A stretch of 64,000 bases of DNA, taken from contig JAPLDP010000088.1 in NCBI GenBank assembly GCA_026391695.1, positions 1-64,000 on the forward strand, read 5' to 3'. The translations under genes were made by a program, and so were the position numbers. This DNA is from Bacteroidota bacterium. Its GTDB lineage: Bacteria; Bacteroidota; Bacteroidia; Bacteroidales; JAGONC01. Position 1 is the stretch's first letter. Every line of letters starts with the position of its first letter. A model generated the notes under the pieces. The model had not been told where the DNA came from, ran no database searches, and was given only the letters and a program-made list of their open reading frames with translations. This document shows, in pieces, positions 1 through 7,900 of the stretch.

Positions 1-90
1 GGGACCAAATATCGGTAGAACAATAAACGACCCCTGATTTTTTAAGTCCCATCGGGACGCAATATTGCTAAGGCTACTGGTATGTTCCTC
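1..90. repeat. Short palindromic repeat remnants
   Basis: No reading frame is open over this stretch. GTCCCATCGGGAC forms a small hairpin at about 46-58 and is followed by GCAATATTGCTA. The window begins with the related half-motif GGGACCAAATATCGGTAGAA. The two look like adjacent degenerate units of a dispersed intergenic repeat. From 487 to 561 there is only AT-rich palindromic sequence downstream of hipA. Confidence 0.3.
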
Positions 91-121
91 TCTTTTTATC
101 CGAACAGTAGTGATCTTTAAT

Positions 122-486
122 AATGGAGGACGCAATTTGCGGCCTCCATTTTACCCCAAAGGGTGATACTTATCCGGCTCGGATTGCAGCCCTTCCAGGT
201 AATGAATCATAATAAGCTTAGTTCAATCAATAATATCGCATAAGCTAAAATATTTTCCCGTACCCAAGTTCAGGCTTTCAATGGTTTATCCGGAAAAAGC
301 AAATTTGTGACCCGGGGCTCCATCTCTTCGACACGAGATTAGGACATCTTTAACTTCTACTTCAACTTCCTTGTTCGAATGCTCGATATTGGATATTCCC
401 CAGCTGGCGCGCGTTTCCGAACGCGTGCCTGGTATCAGCGCGTTTGAAACGCGCAATTCTTTAGCACGCGTCACAGACGCGCGCTA
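122..486. repeat. Long direct repeat, copy A
   Basis: This segment is repeated in the same orientation at 3664-4031. The distal part (from about 278) differs at only a few bases; the proximal part is about 85-90% alike by eye. It starts with the imperfect palindrome GGAGGACGCAATTTGCG at 122-150 and ends with three consecutive GCGCG-rich hairpins at about 410-486. A 62-codon frame on the minus strand (286-474) is open in both copies, but it runs through the hairpins and is judged non-coding. The two copies bracket hipBA and the short ORF6N gene. Confidence 0.85.
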
Positions 487-561
487 GAATTGGGGAACTT
501 GACCAGGATCCCGATTTCACTTCGTTCATAGGGATCAATTCGACTGGCAATTTTTTCTTCA

Positions 562-1872
562 CTACGTTCGAAAAAATTGAGTCTCATTGATTAAGGTTTT
601 CTGAATGGCGCCGGTAAGTTCAGGACTTACGTCAACCTGCGTTGCATAGTGTTTCCAGTTCTGCACAGTTTTGTTTATCTGGTTTACAATATTTTCAGCT
701 TTCTTAATATTCATCTTTTTGGCGACAGACAAAAAATCATCACGGGTGATGTCTTTTCTTTTACCATTTACACTAAGTGATTGCTGGCTCACCCATGTGC
801 TTCCGGGGCGGTATGAATGGCAAACATCAAAAGCAGGCGAAAGTTTCCATACTCCGGTTTTATCCATTACAAAAGCAAAATTCTTTGTATGGTCGTCGCA
901 ATTGCGTGAAATTACGTTAAACACCATACGCCTGAACAACTGCTCTGCCTGAGGATAAGGCAAACCAAGTATACGCATGGTTTCAAACATTTGCTCGTAG
1001 CTGTAAGAGTTTACATCATTGAAATCGTAGTGCTGCATAGCGCAAAAACTCTGCAGGTGTATTTTGCCTTTGCCCGGTTCACGGTCGAATCTGCGGGTCA
1101 TAAAGTGCGCTCTTCCGTTTTCTTCAAGAAGCCGGCATTCTGTCATTTCAATTTCTGCATCTTGTGCCATCAGGTGGTAAGCCATTTCTACACGGCCATA
1201 ACCGTGAGTTGCCCCAAACTGGGTATCGGTAACGCCATCAAATTTTATAAGCCAATGGGTGAAGCCTTTGGGAGCCTCGGCTTGTCCGCTGCGTACTTCT
1301 TTTGTTACCGGGTTAAAGGCAATGACTGCTTTTGCCCTGGCTCCTCCGGCAGAGGTGCCAATTTTTAAGATAGCAAGCAGGGCTTTTTCTTCGTCAGCAG
1401 AAAGATTGGTTGAGAAACTTTTACGACCTGTAAGAATATCATTGGCTATTTGCACAAGGTCGTTGATTTCAATTTTTGTGGCTGTGTTTGTCCCTTTGGG
1501 TTCCGGTGGTTCAAATTCCAGTGCTCCCATACCTCGTTTGCCAATAAAACAAAGCGTTTCAACAGGATTCATGCTGCCTGACGGACGCCCATTACGCGAC
1601 AACCATGCATCAATAAGAGCATTACCATATTTATCGGGTAATACATCGGCAATCAAACCCGGCAACCCTTTAAATGCAGGATCGTTTTTTAATTCTGAAA
1701 AAGAAAATATGCGTCCTTTTGCCTCAGGTAAGGGCATTTTTAATGGAGCTAGATCCCAATTATTTTTAAGAAAAGAAGATTCAAATTCAAAAGAACCCAC
1801 CCCTATGGCATCATCCCAGGCAATGGCACCAACGCGATTATTCCATATTTTTACAAATGCCGTTGCAATCAT
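562..1872 (-). CDS. hipA: HipA-type kinase toxin
   Basis: A 436-residue protein of the HipA family. HipA kinases phosphorylate a target such as glutamyl-tRNA synthetase, stall translation and cause dormancy. A HipA N-terminal domain covers about residues 5-120 and the kinase-like C-terminal domain about 165-390. Visible active-site motifs are the glycine-rich loop GTSAGGARAK at 172-181 (S174 lies where HipA autophosphorylates), NCDDHTKN at 324-331 with the catalytic Asp pair, and the metal-binding Asp in SPAFD at 345-349. All key residues are present, so it looks functional. Its ATG overlaps the stop of the upstream hipB-like gene (TAATG), the usual coupled antitoxin-toxin arrangement. The target cannot be deduced from sequence. 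Confidence 0.93.
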   Translation of the reverse strand: MIATAFVKIWNNRVGAIAWDDAIGVGSFEFESSFLKNNWDLAPLKMPLPEAKGRIFSFSELKNDPAFKGLPGLIADVLPDKYGNALIDAWLSRNGRPSGSMNPVETLCFIGKRGMGALEFEPPEPKGTNTATKIEINDLVQIANDILTGRKSFSTNLSADEEKALLAILKIGTSAGGARAKAVIAFNPVTKEVRSGQAEAPKGFTHWLIKFDGVTDTQFGATHGYGRVEMAYHLMAQDAEIEMTECRLLEENGRAHFMTRRFDREPGKGKIHLQSFCAMQHYDFNDVNSYSYEQMFETMRILGLPYPQAEQLFRRMVFNVISRNCDDHTKNFAFVMDKTGVWKLSPAFDVCHSYRPGSTWVSQQSLSVNGKRKDITRDDFLSVAKKMNIKKAENIVNQINKTVQNWKHYATQVDVSPELTGAIQKTLINETQFFRT

Positions 1873-2228
1873 TACCAGTCTGATTTAGGGGTTGATTTCT
1901 TTTCATCTGAGCCGGTGCGTCGTGCCCTGATTCTCTTAGAGTGCTCGAGCCTGGCTAATTGAAGAGGGCTGATTTGCTGCTTAACCTGAAACTCCTGTAA
2001 CAGGTGCAAGAGTTTTAAGACACGCAAAAGCTGAATAAAGGTCATCAGATTACTATTCACCCCGTTTTCAAATAAACTCAGTGTAGCCCGGTTGATGCCG
2101 GCTTCCGCCGCTAATTGTGCCTGGGTTTTGTTTTGTTCAAGGCGATGGTGCTTAATGAAAGAACCTATAGTTTTCATTAAAGCCGAGTCGCTCATAGCAG
2201 ACCATTGTTTGTTGGTTATTTCCGTCAT
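1872..2228 (-). CDS. hipB: HipB-like XRE antitoxin
   Basis: A 118-residue protein with an XRE-type helix-turn-helix at about residues 18-75 (hallmark run QAQLAAEAGINRATLSLFE). It ends in a basic tail (RIRARRTGSDEKKS). HipB antitoxins bind operator DNA and their HipA partner, neutralising the kinase and repressing the operon. It lies directly upstream of, and is coupled to, the HipA-type kinase gene. The basic tail could be an added DNA- or partner-binding segment. The family is clear from the HTH and position; autorepression is inferred. Confidence 0.88.
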   Translation of the reverse strand: MTEITNKQWSAMSDSALMKTIGSFIKHHRLEQNKTQAQLAAEAGINRATLSLFENGVNSNLMTFIQLLRVLKLLHLLQEFQVKQQISPLQLARLEHSKRIRARRTGSDEKKSTPKSDW

Positions 2229-2266
2229 TAATAGCCTTTTTTATTGTTAATGTTAGTTTTACCCAA

Positions 2267-2297
2267 CAAATGTACATTTTATTAATCAAATAGCAAA
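2267..2297 (-). promoter_or_regulatory. hipBA promoter
   Basis: On the minus strand this reads TTTG (2297-2294), a 19-base spacer, then TACATTTG (2274-2267), an exact match to the Bacteroidota consensus TTTG-N19/20-TAnnTTTG. It sits about 40 bases before the hipB start. The imperfect dyad TGTTAG...CCAACA at about 2251-2268 overlaps its downstream end and is a plausible HipB operator. Confidence 0.65.
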
Positions 2298-2499
2298 AGT
2301 TTCTTTAATCTTTTTATTTCACCCTCTTTTTGCTTCAAGACACAGGTTGATAGTAAAGCATTACAAGAGCGTACCACCTTATAACCCTGGTGGATGGGTT
2401 TATTTGACTAATTTTAAAAACAGTGTTGCACTTACGGGGTTAATAATATTTTGATGTGCTGGAGATTGATCTGATCTGAAAATACAGATTTTATTCATA

Positions 2500-3110
2500 G
2501 ATGCAGACTTTTTCAGCATAGTTCTCTTCTTCTTTCTTTGTCTGCCCCACAAAGAAAGAAACAAAGAACCGAGCGCAGCGAGCTCGCGAATACATAAATT
2601 TAAAATTTTATACATGAGCAAAAGTCACCGCTGCATAAAAATCACTAAAAATTGAGCACGAAGGCTAAAATTTATGAACTCCCCCGATTAAAATCGGGGT
2701 TAAACACCATAAATTTTTTAACGCCTTCGTGCTCATTTTTTTTCACGTGATTTTTATGAGGCGGTGTCCTTTTAAAGGCCTTAGGGTTTGCAGGCGGGGC
2801 AGGGAATTAATTTGAGAATTTGAAAATTAGTTGATTAATCGATTTGATGAAATGACTTTCATGCATGCGTCACAGTTACTCGCCAAATGAGCATAGAAAG
2901 CAAAAAAGGATCGGCCTTGGACTTCGCAGGCGGGGTATCCACTGGGCGAAGATTCCGTGATAAGCCAGGTGCAGAAGTGAGCGTAGCGAACGTTTCACCT
3001 GGCTTAGGAATCGAGCCTTAAGTGGGTCGCCAAGAAGTCCAGCCTTGATCTTTCTTTTGGTACTTTTCTTTGTATTAAGACAAAGAAAAGTACATAAATA
3101 AAAAAATAAC
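2500..3110. repeat. Dispersed hairpin repeat, copy 1
   Basis: A noncoding composite repeat whose reverse complement recurs at 45740-46165. The core at about 2640-2765 is a long imperfect palindrome (TTGAGCACGAAGGC in one arm, GCCTTCGTGCTCA in the other), with the smaller hairpin CCCCCGATTAAAATCGGGG inside. Each end carries an AAAG-rich hairpin, for example GTACTTTTCTTTGT / ACAAAGAAAAGTAC at 3060-3094. Compared with the second copy, this one has extra sequence at about 2812-2905 beside a duplicated GCAGGCGGGG. Together with AT-rich flanks at 2298-2499 and 3111-3316, it accounts for the gene-free stretch between hipB and the ORF6N gene. Confidence 0.8.
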
Positions 3111-3316
3111 TGACAATTACCACGAGTGCACATCAAAATATTATTTAACCAATTTCTCGCACCAGCGGTGCGAGTTTTGAATTCTCTTTATATTCAAGGT
3201 AAAATTTTCGCATCCGCCATATATTCTCTGTAGAAAAACTGAGGTGGTCCGAGAAATTAGAACAGGGAATTTGACAAAGATTAAAAAAGCGTTCCAGCTA
3301 ATGATCCTTGCCATGT

Positions 3317-3625
3317 TTAAAATCCTATCTGGCGTCTGTTTTTAAAATCATCCACCTCCTTCTTTGCCTGCTCAAGCTGCTTGATGTACCGTTCGAGGTG
3401 GTCGCAAATTGCGACCACCTCCTGCTTTTCCTGCCCGGTAAGCCGGAACATAAAATCTTCAGGGAAGCGTTTGGTATTGCGTTTTACCTGCTCATTAAGC
3501 CTTTTGGTAGTTACCCCATAAAGTTCTGCCAGATCACTGTCGATCATCACCTTTACTCCTCTTACAACCAGGATTTTACTCATGATCACCTCCTCGGGAA
3601 CCATCAGAGAATTCTTTTCACTCAT
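3317..3625 (-). CDS. ORF6N-domain DNA-binding protein, internally deleted
   Basis: A 102-residue protein. Residues about 8-77 form an ORF6N domain, a DNA-binding domain known from phage antirepressor-like proteins (LYGVTTKRLNEQVKRN, RFPEDFMFRLT). Residue 78 onward aligns directly with the extreme C-terminus of the 184-residue paralogue at 52670-53224 (LEQAKKEVDDFKNRRQIGF against LDQAKQDEADYKSQHQIGF). About 76 central residues, including the FTEQGVAMLS block, are therefore missing, in frame. Codons 69-77 are a perfect palindrome at DNA level. It may be a natural short form or a degenerating copy. No specific function is known; a transcriptional or antirepressor role is inferred from the domain. 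Confidence 0.8.
   Translation of the reverse strand: MSEKNSLMVPEEVIMSKILVVRGVKVMIDSDLAELYGVTTKRLNEQVKRNTKRFPEDFMFRLTGQEKQEVVAICDHLERYIKQLEQAKKEVDDFKNRRQIGF
3395..3421. promoter_or_regulatory. Perfect 27-bp palindrome inside ORF6N gene
   Basis: The arm GAGGTGGTCGCAA and its exact reverse complement are separated by one base (centre 3408). It encodes residues 69-77 (EVVAICDHL) of the ORF6N protein. The 14-base core GGTCGCAAATTGCG recurs in the palindrome upstream of the gene at 3667-3691. It may be a protein binding site inside the coding region; this is inference from symmetry and recurrence. Confidence 0.7.
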
Positions 3626-3663
3626 AGATGTAGATTTTTCATTGGAAAATGTACTAATTTTAA

Positions 3664-4031
3664 AATTGGAGGACGCAATTTGCGACCTCCATTTTTACAC
3701 CATAGGGTGTTACTTGTCCGGCTCGGACTGTAGCCCTTCCAGGTAATGAATCATAATAAGCTTTGTTCAATCAATGATATCGTATAAGCTGGATATCTGT
3801 TTCCATACCCGGATTCAGGCTTTCAATGGTTTATCCGGAAAAAGCAAATTTGTGACCCGGGGCTCCATCTCTTCGACACGAGATTAGGACATCTTTAACT
3901 TCTACTTCAACTTCCTTGTTCGAATACTCGATATTGGATATTCCCCAGCTGGCGCGCGTTTCCGAACGCGTGCCTGGTATCAGCGCGTTTGAAAAGCGCA
4001 ATTCTTTAGCACGCGTCACAGAGGCGCGCTA
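3664..4031. repeat. Long direct repeat, copy B
   Basis: Second copy of the repeat at 122-486, same orientation, ending in the same GCGCG-rich hairpins at about 3955-4031. It lies immediately upstream of the ORF6N gene and contains that gene's upstream palindrome. From 3626 to 4232 there is no credible gene: promoter region, this repeat, then an inverted repeat and the rnpB promoter. Confidence 0.85.
3667..3691. promoter_or_regulatory. Upstream palindrome, candidate ORF6N operator
   Basis: A 25-bp palindrome with one mismatched pair, containing GGACGCAATTTGCGACC on the plus strand. It lies 42-66 bases upstream of the ORF6N start codon, where it would overlap or flank the -33 region of a promoter with a weak -7 near 3646-3653. 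Its reverse complement shares GGTCGCAAATTGCG with the palindrome inside the gene. A near-identical copy is at 122-150. Confidence 0.5.
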
Positions 4032-4048
4032 GCCTTGGGGCAGAAAAA

Positions 4049-4168
4049 TGATTGGGCGATTGTCAATTAGGCGATGTTCGATTTTCGATATTAAATCGAA
4101 AAATCGTTGAATCGTCTAAATATCAGGTCGCCAAATCGTTCCATCGACAACTGACAATCGCCTAATCA
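4049..4168. repeat. Inverted repeat upstream of rnpB
   Basis: Arms at 4049-4065 and 4152-4168 match at 16 of 17 positions (TGATTGGGCGATTGTCA against the reverse complement of TGACAATCGCCTAATCA). A nested hairpin CGATTTTCGAT...ATCGAAAAATCG lies between them. No coding potential. It ends 17 bases before the -33 element of rnpB and resembles the GATT(G)CGATTGTCGAT units near 52241. Confidence 0.65.
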
Positions 4169-4184
4169 GTAATATTAGCGATCA

Positions 4185-4216
4185 TTTGCTCCTTAATGAT
4201 ATTCGTATTATCTTTG
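4185..4216 (+). promoter_or_regulatory. rnpB promoter
   Basis: TTTG at 4185-4188, a 20-base spacer, and TATCTTTG at 4209-4216 match the Bacteroidota TTTG/TAnnTTTG promoter. Transcription would start near 4223, about 10 bases before the predicted mature 5' end of RNase P RNA. Confidence 0.7.
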
Positions 4217-4232
4217 CAGCCGTAAGATCTTT

Positions 4233-4683
4233 GACAATCGTTTGTTCTATCGCTCCGATACATATCGGGGAGGAAAGTCCGGACAACACAGAGCGCCATA
4301 CTTCCTAACGGGAAGGCTCCTGTTTACAGGGGCAGACAGTGCCACAGAAAATAACATCCTGCTAAACAGCTTGTTTACCCGGTTAAGGTGAAAACGCGAG
4401 GTAAGAGCTCACGGCCTGCTATGGTGACATAGCGGGAGGGTAAACCTTATGGGTTGCAAAGCCAAATATATCCCGGACGGGGTCGATCGTATCGTCCCCG
4501 ACAGAGTTGCTCGTTCTGATCATGGCGAAAACCATATACCGGGAGGGGTAGGCTGCAAGAACACGGCAGTGATGCCGCGTCCAGATAAATGATAGAGCCC
4601 GGCTCACAGACTTGTCGGTTTTTTTACAGAAAACTTACAGTCTGTAAACCGGGTAACAGAATCCGGCTTACTAAGCGGTTGTC
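4233..4683 (+). ncRNA. rnpB: RNase P RNA
   Basis: The catalytic RNA of ribonuclease P, which removes 5' leaders from pre-tRNAs. Conserved bacterial type A signatures are visible: GAGGAAAGTCCGGACA at about 4270, the purine-rich ACAGTGCCACAGAAA block at about 4337, GGTAAACC/GGTTGCAAAGCC, CCGGGAGGGGTAGGCTGC, and AGATAAATGA followed by CAGAATCCGGCTTA. The ends are fixed by helix P1: GACAATCG at 4233-4240 pairs with CGGTTGTC at 4676-4683. Before the 3' end, CCCGG/ACAGACT pairs with AGTCTGT/CCGGG (about 4598-4653), an extra hairpin in the P18/P19 region that makes this RNA (451 nt) rather long. The last segment and exact ends are inferred from pairing. Confidence 0.95.
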
Positions 4684-4691
4684 ATCATAAG

Positions 4692-4740
4692 AAGAGGCTG
4701 TCTCAAAAGCAATTTTCAAACACTTTTGGGACAGCCTCTT
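4692..4740 (+). terminator. rnpB terminator
   Basis: AAGAGGCTGTCTCAAAAG pairs with CTTTTGGGACAGCCTCTT in an almost uninterrupted 18-bp stem with a 13-base loop, followed by TCTCTTT. This is a strong intrinsic terminator. The remainder up to 4971 holds two small hairpins (near 4800-4840 and 4855-4885) and no gene. Confidence 0.85.
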
Positions 4741-4971
4741 TCTCTTTACCAAAATATCTCCTGCTTCTCTTCGTTTATATAATCAATTAGTATGAACCCC
4801 AGAGCAAACTCTGGACTCAAATTCCGCAGCGAACTGCGGGGAATTTAACCAAACCACCTCACCCCCTACACGGGTGAGGTCAATTAAATACTGCCTGTTG
4901 AAAAGTATACTTTACCCTCGTTTCACACTGAAAAAATAACTGCTACTTTAGCCGGCGTACACGTAAACATC

Positions 4972-7900
4972 ATGAAACAATTTCTTTCGGCCGTCATCCT
5001 GGTTATGGCTTCCTTAATCACTGCCCACAGTCAGCAAACTGTCCGCTATGATGATCCGGAAGCCAGCTATTATCTTGGCCTTGAATTATTCAATAAGGAA
5101 AAATACAGTGCTGCAAAGGAGATATTTTCGCATATAGTTACAACCATCAACGACAATAATTCGGGCATCAGGGTCTCTTCGGAGTATTATGAAGCCCTGT
5201 GCGCCTATGAGCTTTCAAATAATGATGCAAAATACCTTCTTGAACAGTTTATCATGAACCATCCGGAAAGCTCCGGAGTACAACATGCGTATTTTCAGCT
5301 TGGTAAAATATATTACAGGGATAAAGATTACCGTGATGCACTTGCTTTTTTCAAAAAAACCGATATCAGGCAACTGACCAATAAAGAGGTGGCTGAATAT
5401 TACTTCCGCAAGGGATACAGCCACATGAAAGAAAAACAGTATAAAGAGGCCAGGGAAGCCTTTTTCGAAATCATTGACACTGAATCGGAATATACAAACC
5501 AGGCAACCTTTTACTATTCTCATATAGCTTACATGGAAAATGATCTTGAAACAGCTGTCACAGGTTTTAATAAGATCAAAGATGACCCGGAATACAGCGA
5601 CATCATCCCCTATTATCTGATGGATATTTATTATTTACAGGGTAACTATGATGAAGTCATCGGCTTATCCGGTGCCTTGCTGGCCGATGAGAACAATAAG
5701 CGGAACTCCGAAATTTCCAGGATTGTGGCTGAATCCTATTTCAAAATAGGAAAATATTCTGAGGCCCTGCCTTGGTTTGAAGCATATTTTGCTGAAGAAA
5801 AGGGCAAGACCACACGACAGGATTATTTTCAGATCGGATACTGCTATTATCAGACATCCGGTTATGACAAGGCTGCCGAAGCATTGCAGAAAGTTACTGG
5901 TCCGGCAGATTCCCTCTCACAGAGTGCTTTTTATCATCTTGGAAGTTGTTACATCAATAAAGACCAAAAAAAGTTTGCCCAGAGTGCCTTCCTTTCAGCC
6001 TATAAACTTGGGTTCGATAACGAAATTAAAGAAAATGCGCTGTTTAATTATGCCAAACTATCGTATGAGTTAACCTACGACCCATATAATGAAGCCATAA
6101 AAGCTCTGAGGCAATATATTGCTGATTATCCTGATTCAAAAAGAACCGATGAAGCCTATTCCTATCTTGTCGATCTGTTCATTTCCACAAAAAATTACCG
6201 TGAAGCCCTGGAAACTATTGACAAGATAAAAACCAAGGATAACAAGATGCTGGCTGCCTATCAAAAGATAACCTACTACAGGGGCATTGAAATTTTCAAT
6301 GACAGGGATTATTTTGAGGCCATTAAAATGTTCAGGAAATCACTCGATAATAACTACGACAAGATCATTACAGCCCTTGATAATTATTGGATAGGTGAAT
6401 CCTATTACCGTCTTTCATCCTTTGAATTCGCCCAGGAATATTACAAAAAATTCCAGGCATTACCGGCTGCTTCGCAAACTGATGTTTTTAAGCGAAATGC
6501 CTATGATATGGGGTATAGTTTATATATGCAAAAGAAATACGGGGAAGCGGTCACTTATTTTCAGAAATACATAAACCAGTCGTCAGCTGAACCGGCACTC
6601 ATAACAGATGCTTGTCTTAGAATAGGTGACAGCCATTTTATCGACAAGAAGTATGATGATGCTATCGCATTTTATGATAAAGCTATCCAGAGGGGAGGTA
6701 CCGGTTCAGATTATGCCATGTACCAGAAAGCCCTGGCTGTGGGCGGAAAAGGCGACTTTGCCCGGAAAGCCTCGCTGTTGCTGGATTTCCTCCGAAGATT
6801 TGAAAAATCCGTGTACGCCGAAGATGCCATATATGAACTGGCGACCACATCACTCATACTTAATAAAGATGATCAGGCACTGACCTATTTTAAGCTGATC
6901 ACCGACAAATACCCCTCAAGCCGGCATGTTAAAAAATCACTCCTCAAGCTAGGGCTCATCTATTTTAACCGTGACAATAATGATCTAGCCATCAGCTCAC
7001 TTAAAAAGGTCATACAGGACTATCCCGGGTCAGTCGAATCAAAAGAAGCACTTGAAAGCCTGAGAGATATTTACACTGACATGAACCGTGTGGATGAATA
7101 TTTTGCATTTGCCTCACAGTTTCCTTTTGCAGACCTGTCGGTATCGCAGCAGGACTCGCTGACATATATTGCAAATGAAAACCTGTATATGAACGGTGAT
7201 TGTGAAAAAGCATCGGCAGGATTCAGCGAATACCTTAAAAAGTACCTTGGAGGGGTCTTTACTACTAATGCCAGCTATTACGCGGCAGAGTGCGCTTTAA
7301 AAGCCAATGATCCTGAGAAAGCACTTCAGGGCTATGAATTTGTCATCAGCCAGCCATCATCGGGTTTTACTGAGAACGCCCTGGCCAAGGCAGCAGCCAT
7401 ATTATTCGGCTTACACAGAAACCAGGAAGCACTGGATGATTATACAAATCTGGAGTCAGTAGCTTCACGGGAATCCACAGCCATTGTTGCCCGCACAGGC
7501 CAGATGAGATGCAATTTCCTGCTCGGCAATTATGAGGCGGCAATGCACTCTGCTGATAACCTGATCACCAGGGAAAATGCCGGAAATGAACTGACGGTTG
7601 AAGCCTATTTCATCAGGGCCAAATCTGCTCTCGAACTTAATGATAAAAGCGGTGCATTGGAAGCATTTAAAAAAACCTGCGCCATGAGCCAGAATGAGAT
7701 GGCCGCAGAATCACAATATTATATAGCATTTATCCTTTATGAAAATGAAGATTATCAGGAGTCGGAAAAACAGACTTTCCTTCTGGTCAACAAATATCCT
7801 TCCTATGATTATTGGGTGGCTAAAGGATTCATCCTCCTCGCGGATATTTATGTAAAGCTCAACAATGTTTTTCAGGCTAAACAAACACTCCAGAGCATTC

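Noticed and set aside
286-474. 62-codon minus-strand frame conserved in both direct-repeat copies (also 3831-4019)
   Set aside because: It runs through GC-rich hairpins, has no recognisable family, and its conservation is explained by DNA-level identity of the repeat.
2400-2621. Minus-strand frame of 73 codons
   Set aside because: Lies in the hairpin repeat; its residues follow the palindromic AAAG tracts and no family is recognised.
2876-3136. Minus-strand frame of 86 codons
   Set aside because: Falls entirely within the dispersed repeat, whose second copy does not keep the frame in the same way.
4419-4607. Minus-strand frame inside the RNase P RNA gene
   Set aside because: Antisense to conserved structural RNA.
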